The notes under the pieces are model-generated. The model saw nothing but the letters and a program-made list of their open reading frames with translations, was not told where the DNA came from and ran no database searches. 17,029 nt of DNA from Pseudomonadota bacterium (GTDB taxonomy: Bacteria; Myxococcota_A; Polyangia; Fen-1088): NCBI GenBank assembly GCA_023438785.1, contig JAEXQJ010000345.1:1-17029 (forward strand), written 5' to 3'. The translations under genes were made by a program, and so were the position numbers. How positions within the stretch are numbered: the first letter of the stretch is position 1; every line of letters starts with the position of its first letter. Positions 5,373 to 12,977 of this stretch are shown here, in pieces.

Positions 5373-8228
5373 ATGTCGTCCCCCTCGCGTCACCCCTACG
5401 CATCCTTCTTGGCACGCGTGCAGAAACCCTCGCGCTACGTGGGCGGTGAGTACCACGAGTCCCGTAAGGAGCTGGCCGGTATTCGCAGCCGCGTGTGCCT
5501 GGCCTTTCCCGATGCCTACGAGATCGGCATGTCGCACATGGGGACGAAGATCCTCTACTCGTTGCTCAACCGCACGGAGGGCGTCGCCTGCGAGCGGGTG
5601 TTCGCCCCCTGGGGTGATATGGAGGCCGAGTTGCGCGGCCGTGGGCTGCCACTGCTCACCCTGGAAAGCGCAAGTCGGCTGCAGGCCTTCGACGTGGTGG
5701 GCTTCTCCCTGCAGTACGAGCTGAACTTCACGGGTGTGCTCAACATCCTGGATCTGGCGGGACTGGACCTGCATGCGACGGAGCGCGGGGACGACGCGCC
5801 TCTTATCCTGGCAGGCGGGCCGGTGGCCAGCCATCCCGAGCCCCTGGCGCCGTTCATCGATGCCTTCTTCATCGGCGAGGCAGAGGCGCTGCTGCCGGCC
5901 TTGTGCCTGGAAGCCGCGGACCTGCGAAGGGCAGGGGTGGCGCGGCGAGAGCGGCTGATTCGCCTGGCCGCCAAGTATCCGCTGTATGTGCCGCAGCTCT
6001 ACGCGACCGCGCCGGACGGTGCGGGCGGTCTCGTCGTGGTGGGCGAGCCGGTGGATGGGCGTGTGCCACGGCCGACGCGGCGGGTGTGGGTCAGCGACAT
6101 CAATCGCTTTCCGTTTCCTGACGCCTCACCCTTGCCCTACGCCGAGGCGGTGTTCGATCGCATGGCGGTGGAGATCGCGCGTGGCTGCACCGAGGGGTGC
6201 CGGTTCTGCCAGGCCGGCGTGGTCTACCGACCCGTGCGCGAGCGGGATCCGGCGGCCATTGTGGACGCCTTGTGCGAGGGCATTCGCAAGGGCGGCTATG
6301 ACGAAACGTCGCTGGCCTCGCTGTCGCCGGCGGATTACTCGTGCGTGACGCCCTTGGTGAAGGCGGTCATGGGCAAGCTGCGCGAGCAGAAGGTGACCCT
6401 GTCGGTCTCCTCGCTGCGCGCCTACGGTCTGTCCGACGAGTTGCTTGGTGACATGGCCTCGATGGGCATCTCGGGGCTGACGTTCTCGCCCGAGGCCGGC
6501 ACGCAGCGCCTGCGCGACGTGATCAGCAAGAACGTCACCGAGGCTGACATCCTGGAGTCGGCGCATCGCGTGTTTTCGCGCGGACACCAGCGCATGAAGC
6601 TGTACTTCATGATCGGTCTGCCCACGGAAACCGACGAGGACCTGGCAGGCATCGTGGAGACCACCGTGCGCGTGCAGGAGATCGCGCGACGCTATTGTCG
6701 GGCCGGCAAGGTGACCGCTGCCGTTTCCACCTTCGTGCCCAAGCCGCACACGCCTTTCCAGTGGGCCGCCATGGACAGCCGGGCGGAGACCGAGCGCAAG
6801 CAGGCCTTGCTGACCGAGCGGGCGCGGGCGGCGCGTGTCACCCTGCGCATGCACGACAACACGCAATCGCACCTGGAGGCCATTTTCGCGCGCGGCGATC
6901 GGGCGTGTGCGGGGCTGCTCGAACGTGCTTTTCGGCTGGGCTGTCGCTTCGATGGCTGGGACGAGGTCATGCGGCCCGAGCTGTGGGAGCAGGCCATTTC
7001 CGAAGAAGCCGCCGCCACGGGCTTCGATCCCGAGCGCTACCTGGGGGCCTTGTCCGAGGCGGCCCGCCTGCCTTGGGATCACGTCGACGTGGGCGTGCAG
7101 ACCGAGTTTCTGCGCCGCGAGTACGCCAAGGCTCTGGCAGGCCAGGCGTCGCCACCTTGCGGAAAACCGGCGGGACGGCTGCTGCATCCGGCGAGCGTGG
7201 CCGAGGCTCAGGCGGCCGCCGACCGCAAGCTGGTTTGCTACCACTGCGGCGCGGACTGCGATTTGGATCGCATGAAGCGCGAGCGCCTCTTCTACCTGCG
7301 CCGCATGAACGCGTGGAGCCCGAGCCCCGCGACGGCGGCTCCCCAGCGCCTGGGCGAAGGGCAGCGCGCACGCGGCGGGGCACCGCGGCCGGTGACCAGC
7401 TTCGTGCAGGGCGAAGCGAAACGCTACCGGCTGCGCTACACCAAGCGCGACCGCGCCACCTGGCTGGCCCACCTGGATTTGGTTCGCCACCTGCCGCGCG
7501 TGTTTCGTCGCGCCCAGCTCGAGATCCATTACTCGCACGGCTTCCATCCCAAGCCCGGGCTCAGCTTCGGGCCGGCCTTGGGCTTGGGTGTGCCGTCGCT
7601 GGGCGAGTTGCTCGACGTGAAGCTGGTCGAGGACCTGCCCGTCGCCGAGCTGTTGCGGCGGCTCAACGCCGTCACCCTCAAGGGTGTGGATTTCCTGGCG
7701 GCGGTCGCTTTGGACGACAGCGATCCGTCGCTGGGCCGCATCTTGGCCGAGGCGCAGTACGCGGTTCGTTTGCCCGCGGGCGTCTCCGCCGAGCAGGCGA
7801 CGGCGCGCTTTGCCGACGGGCAGCCCCTGTGGTCGGCCCGGCGCGAGCGCGAGGACAGCCGTCGGTCCGCCCCGTCCGAGCGGCTCGACGTGCGCCGCTC
7901 GGTAACCCGCGTGGCGCTGCCGGATGCCTCCTGGTCGCGTCGTGTGGCCCACGAATTGGGCTGGGAGGGCGACGACCGGGTGGCCCTCTTCGGCGTGGTG
8001 GTGAGCGCCTTCGGCAGCGCGCGGCCCATCGAAGTGGTGGAGGCCCTGTGTGGCGCCCAAGCCGCGGCCCAGGCCGAGATCGCGCGGCTCGGCCTGTGGG
8101 CGGGTGAGGTGGCCGCGTCGCCCCTCGATCCCCTCGACGTGGAGCAGGTTCGCGTCTTCATGCGGGCCCGGCAGGCCGCGCTGGCCGAGGCGGCTGTCGA
8201 AGACCACGAGAGGGCCGCGGCGCCGTGA
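5373..8228 (+). CDS. B12-binding/radical SAM protein fused to DUF2344 (TIGR03960 + TIGR03936 type)
   Basis: The 951-residue protein joins two families that are often separate neighbouring genes. Residues 1-250 form a cobalamin-binding-like alpha/beta region (VVGFSLQYELNFTGVLNIL, PLILAGGPVASHPEP). The radical SAM core starts at ARGCTEGCRFCQAG, whose C272, C276 and C279 bind the 4Fe-4S cluster that cleaves S-adenosylmethionine. FSPEAGTQRLRDVISKN and KLYFMIGLPTETDEDL are typical barrel segments. A C622-x2-C625-x3-C629 cluster (CYHCGADC) may bind metal. From about residue 685 comes DUF2344 (YRLRYTKRDRATWLAHLDL, HGFHPKPGLSFGPALGLG). The substrate is unknown for this family, which is often found near ribonuclease E/G genes. 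I start at ATG 5373 (MSSPSRHPYASFL) because the 37-codon in-frame extension to GTG 5262 is Gly-rich, unconserved-looking and upstream of the likely promoter. The stop overlaps the ABC gene by GTGA, implying coupled translation. Confidence 0.93.
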   Translation: MSSPSRHPYASFLARVQKPSRYVGGEYHESRKELAGIRSRVCLAFPDAYEIGMSHMGTKILYSLLNRTEGVACERVFAPWGDMEAELRGRGLPLLTLESASRLQAFDVVGFSLQYELNFTGVLNILDLAGLDLHATERGDDAPLILAGGPVASHPEPLAPFIDAFFIGEAEALLPALCLEAADLRRAGVARRERLIRLAAKYPLYVPQLYATAPDGAGGLVVVGEPVDGRVPRPTRRVWVSDINRFPFPDASPLPYAEAVFDRMAVEIARGCTEGCRFCQAGVVYRPVRERDPAAIVDALCEGIRKGGYDETSLASLSPADYSCVTPLVKAVMGKLREQKVTLSVSSLRAYGLSDELLGDMASMGISGLTFSPEAGTQRLRDVISKNVTEADILESAHRVFSRGHQRMKLYFMIGLPTETDEDLAGIVETTVRVQEIARRYCRAGKVTAAVSTFVPKPHTPFQWAAMDSRAETERKQALLTERARAARVTLRMHDNTQSHLEAIFARGDRACAGLLERAFRLGCRFDGWDEVMRPELWEQAISEEAAATGFDPERYLGALSEAARLPWDHVDVGVQTEFLRREYAKALAGQASPPCGKPAGRLLHPASVAEAQAAADRKLVCYHCGADCDLDRMKRERLFYLRRMNAWSPSPATAAPQRLGEGQRARGGAPRPVTSFVQGEAKRYRLRYTKRDRATWLAHLDLVRHLPRVFRRAQLEIHYSHGFHPKPGLSFGPALGLGVPSLGELLDVKLVEDLPVAELLRRLNAVTLKGVDFLAAVALDDSDPSLGRILAEAQYAVRLPAGVSAEQATARFADGQPLWSARREREDSRRSAPSERLDVRRSVTRVALPDASWSRRVAHELGWEGDDRVALFGVVVSAFGSARPIEVVEALCGAQAAAQAEIARLGLWAGEVAASPLDPLDVEQVRVFMRARQAALAEAAVEDHERAAAP

Positions 8229-8953
8229 TTGAAACCGTCGCGCTGGGCAAGCGGTTCGGCCACAAGGTGGCGCTGGAGGACCTCACCCTGCGCGCCGAGG
8301 CGGGCCAGGTGACGGGCTTTCTCGGTCCGAACGGTTCCGGCAAGACGACCACGATTCGCATCCTCATGGGCCTGCTGCGCCCCAGCGCCGGGCGGGCCTG
8401 CATCTTGGGCCGCGACTGCCAGCGCGACAGCACGGCGCTCAAGCGCGAGGTGGGCTATCTACCCGAGGAGCCGTTCCTCTATCCGTACCTGACCGGACGC
8501 GAGCTGCTGGAGTTCGTGGCGGGGCTGCACGGCTTCGCGCCCGCCGAGGCCCGCCGGCGTGCGGCCCAGGCGCTGGAGCGCTTCGGCTTAGCCGAGGAGC
8601 AGGGCGCCTTTGCGGTCAGCTACTCGCTCGGCATGCGCAAGCGCCTGGCTTTGGCGGCGGCCCTCATTCATGACCCGCAGGTCCTGGTGCTCGACGAGCC
8701 CACCAATGGCCTGGATCCACAGGGGGCGCGCCAGATGCGCGAGCTGATGGGCGCCTTGTCCGCCGCGGGCAAGACGGTCCTGCTTTCGACCCACCTGCTC
8801 GACGTGGCCGACCGCATCTGCGGCCGGGTGGCCATCATCAAGCAGGGGCGCCTGCGCGCCTGCGGGACCCCGGGGGAGCTGCGGGCGCGCGCCGGGCTGG
8901 CGGCGGACTGCGGCCTGGAGGAGGTCTTCCTCTCGCTGACCAACGAGCAATGA
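8225..8953 (+). CDS. ABC transporter ATP-binding protein (ABC-2 / NatA-like exporter class)
   Basis: The 242-residue cytoplasmic ATPase would power the permease encoded next. Walker A is GPNGSGKT (residues 34-41, Lys40). The signature is the degenerate SYSLGMRKR (about 132-140) in place of LSGGQ, as is common in this exporter branch. Walker B is VLVLDEP (153-159, Asp157 and catalytic Glu158). The switch His190 lies in LLSTHLLD. RILMGLLRPSAGRACILG and LPEEPFLYPYLTGRELLEF are typical of drug, lipid or sodium ABC-2 exporters. The GTG start overlaps the radical SAM stop (GTGA). The TGA stop overlaps the permease start (ATGA), so all three genes are probably translated as a chain from one message. 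The substrate cannot be told from the sequence. Confidence 0.95.
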   Translation: MIETVALGKRFGHKVALEDLTLRAEAGQVTGFLGPNGSGKTTTIRILMGLLRPSAGRACILGRDCQRDSTALKREVGYLPEEPFLYPYLTGRELLEFVAGLHGFAPAEARRRAAQALERFGLAEEQGAFAVSYSLGMRKRLALAAALIHDPQVLVLDEPTNGLDPQGARQMRELMGALSAAGKTVLLSTHLLDVADRICGRVAIIKQGRLRACGTPGELRARAGLAADCGLEEVFLSLTNEQ

Positions 8954-11055
8954 GATTGCACGCCGAGAGTGCAGGGCACGTGCTCGGGCTGTCCCGCTTG
9001 CTCGTGGCGGCTCGACTGCGCTCCCTGTGGAATGGCTGGCGCGCGCCCCGGCGGCCGTCATTGCGTGTGGCGTGGGTGATGATGCTGGCCGCGCCGGTGG
9101 CCTACGTGGGCCTCTTCGCCAGCGCCTTCTCCACGGTGCGGGCGGCGGGCGCGCAGGCCGCGCTGCTGAACCTGGTGTGCGCGGCCATGGCGTTGGCCAG
9201 TTGTCTGGGCAAGGCCGCCTCCAGCGAGGCGGTGGTGGCGGGCTCGGGTGAGAACGAGTTCCTTCTCACCCGGCCGCTGAGCCTGGACACCCTGGTGCTG
9301 GCGCGCAGCCTGGCCAGCACGGCGACTGACCTCTTCTCCGCCTGCTTCCTTCTGCCGCTCCTGCTGGCCGCCAGCCTGGCCTGGCATCTGGGCGTGGCGG
9401 GGCTTGTGGTTGGCGTGGCGACCTCTGTGCTGGCCCAGATCGCGGTGGCCGCCATGGCCCAAGGGATCCAGGTCGGGCTCGTGCGCTGCGTGCGCCCGGC
9501 CCGGCGGCGCACCCTGTGGGCCGTGCTCGGGCTGCTCGCGGCGGTGGCCATGGCCGCGGTCTGGGTCCTGGGGACCCAGGTCATTCGCGCCCCCGCGGCG
9601 ACCGCACGCGCGCTGGGCACGTGGGATGTGTTGCGAACCTGGCCTCTGAATGCGCTGGCCGCACCCCTGAACGCGCTGGCTCGGTCAGGGGGGCTCGCGG
9701 CGGCGGTGGCCCTGGCCGGCCTGGCGGCGCTGGTTTTGCTCACGCTGGGCTTGGTGCTGCTCGTTGTTCGCTGGGCGGCGCGCGACGGCTGGGAGCACGC
9801 GGGCCTGCCCTGGGTCGAGGCCGGCGTACCCACGCGGCGAGCCGGGCCGCTCACGCCCTTCGGCAAGGAGGTCCGGCTTCTCACGCGTGATCGTTCCCGC
9901 CTCATGACCCTGGCCGTGGCCCCGGCTATCTTCGTCGGCATTCAGATCTTCGGCAGCGCGGGCTGGGAATGGATCACGTCCAGCCCGCGCCACGCGGCGG
10001 TGATGGCCTTCTCGCTGGCCGCGTACATGGCGACCTATGGCCCCTTGGGGCACATGACGGCCGAGCGCCACGCCTTTTGGATCCTGCGCATGTCGCCCGC
10101 ACCGCTCGGGCGTCTCATGGCCTGGAAGGCCCTGTTCTGGGCCCTCGTGGTGGCGGGCACGGCGGGCGTGGTCTACGCCAGTGCGTTTCTCCTCTCGCCG
10201 CTGGTTGCGTCCGCCGAGGCACTGGAGTTGGGGCTGTTGGTGGTGGCGGGCGCGGTGACCGTGGCGGGCCTGGCCATCGGCATGGGTTGCCGCGGGGCCG
10301 ATCTGTCCGACGAGCACCGACCGGCGCTGGGCGCGGGGACAATCTGGTTGTTCATGTTCACGGCGGCCCTTTTCAACGCCGCTCTCCTGGGGGACGGACA
10401 GGTGCGCGTGCGGGCGCTCATCCTCTACGCCACGTGCGTGATCCTCCATTGGGTCACGGGCCTGGAGCACGTGGCCTCGGTCTACGATTCCGAGGCCCAG
10501 GTGCGCGGGCTGCCGCTGGCAGGGGACGGCGCTTCGCTGGCCATCCTGCTCTACCTGGGCCAGCACAGTGGGAGGCTGGTGTTGCCCGTGGCGAGTCGTG
10601 AGGAGGCCCTCGCGGCAGCGGTGTGGGCCGGCATCCTGGCTCTCGCCGCGGCGCTGTACCTTGGGCGCTGTTCCGCGGCCCGGGCTCATCGTGGCTGGCT
10701 GCCTGCCCTGGCCCTGGCCGTGGTCGTGGGTGCGGCCGGCGCGTTGGCGAGCCCGCGCCCGCTGTGGCGCCTGGGTGACGCGGGCGCGGTCGCGTTGCTC
10801 GTCACGGCCTTGGCCGAGGAGCTGATCTTCCGCGGCATCGTGCAGCGATCGCTCGCCGAGAGGTGGCGCGAGCGTGGAGCGGCCGGCGGGGTGACCGCCT
10901 TCGCGGTTTCGTTGCTCCTGGCCCTGGCGGCCGGCGCGCGCCCCTTGTCGCCCTCGGCCTTGGTGGTGGCCGGCGCGGGCGCGGTGGCCTACGCGCTCAG
11001 CGGTCGTATAGGTGCCGCGCTGGTGGCCCGCCTGGTCCTCGAACTGCTGCCGTGA
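8950..11055 (+). CDS. ABC-2 type permease with a degenerate CPBP protease-like C-terminus
   Basis: The 701-residue integral membrane protein has a dozen or more hydrophobic segments. The first roughly 550 residues look like a putative ABC exporter permease: an N-terminal LRVAWVMMLAAPVAYVGLF segment, then GSGENEFLLTRPLSLDTLVL, LTPFGKEVRLLTRDRSRLMT, and MTAERHAFWILRMSPAPLG, a layout seen in ABC-2 permeases. The last roughly 90 residues resemble the CPBP (CAAX protease/bacteriocin-processing) family. The first active-site motif EELIFR is intact (E623, E624, R628). The expected later histidine motifs (FxxxH and HxxxN) are absent: the corresponding stretches are FAVSLLLAL and LVARLVLEL. It therefore probably cannot work as a classical CPBP metalloprotease. 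It starts with ATGA overlapping the ATPase stop, and ends 7 bases before a convergent gene with no obvious terminator between. Confidence 0.85.
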   Translation: MRLHAESAGHVLGLSRLLVAARLRSLWNGWRAPRRPSLRVAWVMMLAAPVAYVGLFASAFSTVRAAGAQAALLNLVCAAMALASCLGKAASSEAVVAGSGENEFLLTRPLSLDTLVLARSLASTATDLFSACFLLPLLLAASLAWHLGVAGLVVGVATSVLAQIAVAAMAQGIQVGLVRCVRPARRRTLWAVLGLLAAVAMAAVWVLGTQVIRAPAATARALGTWDVLRTWPLNALAAPLNALARSGGLAAAVALAGLAALVLLTLGLVLLVVRWAARDGWEHAGLPWVEAGVPTRRAGPLTPFGKEVRLLTRDRSRLMTLAVAPAIFVGIQIFGSAGWEWITSSPRHAAVMAFSLAAYMATYGPLGHMTAERHAFWILRMSPAPLGRLMAWKALFWALVVAGTAGVVYASAFLLSPLVASAEALELGLLVVAGAVTVAGLAIGMGCRGADLSDEHRPALGAGTIWLFMFTAALFNAALLGDGQVRVRALILYATCVILHWVTGLEHVASVYDSEAQVRGLPLAGDGASLAILLYLGQHSGRLVLPVASREEALAAAVWAGILALAAALYLGRCSAARAHRGWLPALALAVVVGAAGALASPRPLWRLGDAGAVALLVTALAEELIFRGIVQRSLAERWRERGAAGGVTAFAVSLLLALAAGARPLSPSALVVAGAGAVAYALSGRIGAALVARLVLELLP

Positions 11056-11062
11056 GGCGCGG

Positions 11063-11788
11063 CTATTCGCCCTTCAGGGCCACCCGTTGGGCCACGCGGC
11101 GGCGGTTCACGATGGCGGCCCGCAGCCACCAGTCCGTGAAGTCGCCGCTGCTCCCGAACCACAGCTTCTGCATGAGCTGGTCGCCGACGAAGGTCCGGCG
11201 CGAGGGCTCCTTGGGCGAAGCGATGGTGGTCAGGATGATGACCTGCAATTCGTCGGACATGCTGGTGGTGACCGCGGGGACGCCAGCCACCGGACGGCCC
11301 ACGCCGACCAGCACCTTGATAGGCCGAATGGTGCGGCACACGACGACCACCCCCATGTCGCTCCAACTGGTGTCGACCTGGGCGTACTGGCGGGCGAAGG
11401 GAGCCGCGTTGCCGGTGCGCCCGCCGCGCTCCACGGTTTTGTTCACGATAAAGTCGGCCATGCTGTCGCTGACCCACCAGATGCCGCCCGCGGCCCGTCG
11501 CCAGTCGCCGCGCGTGCGCGAATCCGCGAAGCGCGCGAAGACCTTGCCCGGGCCTATTGTGACCAGTCGGGCGCGCGCGTGCACGCGGGCGTTCCCCGGA
11601 CAGGCGTACTGGGCGTGCCAGGGCTTGGCCTGCGGCGCCTTGCTCAGCGGCCCCGCGTAGATTCCGCCCGCCCCGAATCCCGTCGGGCTGTTGGGATCCA
11701 GACTGAAGGCCTGCGTCGCGTAGTCGTCGAGGGAAAGACTGTTGATGAGATCAGCCGTCGCAGCCACGGCGGCGATGATCGTCGTCAC
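11063..11788 (-). CDS. Conserved-looking hypothetical protein, possibly exported
   Basis: I do not recognise this 241-residue protein. Residues 2-16 (TTIIAAVAATADLIN) are hydrophobic and could be part of a signal sequence, although no positive charge precedes them. The rest is soluble, with no further membrane segment. Visible stretches include PWHAQYACPGNARVHARAR, FADSRTRGDWRRAAGGIWW and SWSDMGVVVVCRTIRPIKV. Two cysteines (in YACPG and VVCRT) could pair if it is periplasmic. The assigned start is GTG 11788; the in-frame stop four codons upstream limits alternatives, and no ribosome site is obvious, so the N-terminus is uncertain. It lies 40 bases after the PKD lipoprotein gene on the same strand, and co-transcription is likely. 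It converges on the ABC permease gene with 7 bases between. Confidence 0.7.
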   Translation of the reverse strand: MTTIIAAVAATADLINSLSLDDYATQAFSLDPNSPTGFGAGGIYAGPLSKAPQAKPWHAQYACPGNARVHARARLVTIGPGKVFARFADSRTRGDWRRAAGGIWWVSDSMADFIVNKTVERGGRTGNAAPFARQYAQVDTSWSDMGVVVVCRTIRPIKVLVGVGRPVAGVPAVTTSMSDELQVIILTTIASPKEPSRRTFVGDQLMQKLWFGSSGDFTDWWLRAAIVNRRRVAQRVALKGE

Positions 11789-11828
11789 CAGGGCAAATCG
11801 TCAAGTCGCGCGAAGCGGTCGTCGTCGA

Positions 11829-12947
11829 TCAGTTGCGCAGAGTACAGCTGCCCATGCCCCCTGCGAGCTGACAGGCTCCCGCGGGCGCGCAGTCCTCGTC
11901 GGCGGAGCAGGGCTTGGGCGCGCAGTGGGTGATGCCGTTCGGCGACGAGTTGTTCGGGAGCTGATAGCCCAGGAGGGACGTGGCCGGTGCGGTGCAAGCC
12001 AGCAGCGGATCGGCGCTGCAGCTAAAGGAAAGCGAGCAGGGCACGATGCAGAGGCGCCGCCCGTCGCCGAAAGCCGCGCAATCGCTGTCGCTGGGGCAAG
12101 CCTTGGTCGTGCAATCCGACGAGCAGAGGCCCAGCGCCCCCAGGTCGGCGCACAGGCCGGTCGCGCACAGCTCGTTGCGCCGCACACCGCGCGCGTCCCG
12201 ACACGGGCTGCCGATGTCGCTGGGCACACGTGAGAAACAACCCTTGATCCACGGCCCGCCCTGGGGACCGGGCAGGGAGCGGCAGAGCAGGGGGGCCGGG
12301 CAGTCCTGGTCGGTCGTGCAGGCGCGCAGGCACAGTTGCATCTGCCACGGCTCCGCTCGGCCCGCCGTGGGCACGGCCACGCCCAGGTCGGCACACACCT
12401 CCCCCTCGGCGCAGGGGGCGGTCGTGCACTCGGCCGTGCACAGACCGGCGCTGGGGCCCGCGGTGCACGGTCGGCTCGACGAGCACATGCACATCTCCGC
12501 GGCGCATTGCTGGTCCTTGTCGCAGGATTCGCCCGTGCGGCTGGGCTCAATGACGACGAATCCCAAACGCTGTTGCGTGGTCCAGTTCCCCGTGGCCTCC
12601 ACGCCCGTCAGGCTGACCGCGTACGTGCCCGGCGTCTCATAGGTGTGGGTCACGGTGGCGGCGTTGGTCGGGTCGGGGCCGTCGTTGAGTCGCCAGATAT
12701 ACCGGGTCACGCCGGGCGTGGTGACCGCCACGAATTCCAGGGTCAGCGGCGCCCTGCCGGTGCAGCGGGGCACCGCGGGATCCAGGTTTGGGCAGCCCGC
12801 CACGGTGAAATCCACGGCCAGCGGGCTGGGCGCATCCAGGGCAGCGCCGTCGCCCACGTGCGCGTCGTCGCCGGCATCGGTCAGCGATGTCGTGTCCGAA
12901 CTGCCACAGGCGGCGAGGAGCAGGAGAGCCGGGGCGACTCTGCGCAT
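11829..12947 (-). CDS. PKD-domain, cysteine-rich predicted lipoprotein
   Basis: The 372-residue product starts with a short lipoprotein signal, MRRVAPALLLLAAC, giving lipidated Cys14. A Ser/Asp/Gly-rich spacer follows. A PKD-like beta-sandwich at about 50-135 shows APLTLEFVAVTTPGVTRYIW, THTYETPGTYAVSLTG and FVVIEPS. From about 138 to the end there are some 30 cysteines in irregular C-x3-6-C units (TTDQDCPAPLLC, TTKACPSDSDC, SADEDCAPAGAC), reminiscent of surface Cys-rich proteins in myxobacteria. Such modules usually form disulfides outside the cytoplasm and may bind partners or polysaccharide; the true role is unknown. A TATACT box ends 9 bases before ATG, with no ribosome site. The methyltransferase gene ends 30 bases upstream, so the gene may have both readthrough and its own promoter. 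Confidence 0.87.
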   Translation of the reverse strand: MRRVAPALLLLAACGSSDTTSLTDAGDDAHVGDGAALDAPSPLAVDFTVAGCPNLDPAVPRCTGRAPLTLEFVAVTTPGVTRYIWRLNDGPDPTNAATVTHTYETPGTYAVSLTGVEATGNWTTQQRLGFVVIEPSRTGESCDKDQQCAAEMCMCSSSRPCTAGPSAGLCTAECTTAPCAEGEVCADLGVAVPTAGRAEPWQMQLCLRACTTDQDCPAPLLCRSLPGPQGGPWIKGCFSRVPSDIGSPCRDARGVRRNELCATGLCADLGALGLCSSDCTTKACPSDSDCAAFGDGRRLCIVPCSLSFSCSADPLLACTAPATSLLGYQLPNNSSPNGITHCAPKPCSADEDCAPAGACQLAGGMGSCTLRN

Positions 12948-12956
12948 GGGAATTCG

Positions 12957-12962
12957 AGTATA
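12957..12962 (-). promoter_or_regulatory. Candidate -10 box before the PKD lipoprotein gene (near-leaderless)
   Basis: TATACT on the minus strand matches the consensus TATAAT at 5 of 6 positions and ends 9 bases before the ATG at 12947. A weak -35-like GGAACA is 18 bases upstream, inside the end of the methyltransferase gene. No ribosome site separates it from the start codon. Confidence 0.45.
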
Positions 12963-12977
12963 GCGGAGAGACCGGCG

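Noticed and set aside
6126..8207. 693-residue minus-strand open frame under the radical SAM gene
   Set aside because: It is a shadow of the real gene, whose radical SAM cysteine motif and DUF2344 segments are unmistakable. The antisense translation is low-complexity.
11785..11828. Other-frame C-terminus (IDDDRFARLDDLPW then TGA overlapping the GTG start) suggesting a frameshifted end of the PKD lipoprotein
   Set aside because: The lipoprotein frame itself continues its Cys pattern to a natural end (GSCTLRN). The alternative needs an unsupported frameshift and its upstream translation is low-complexity.
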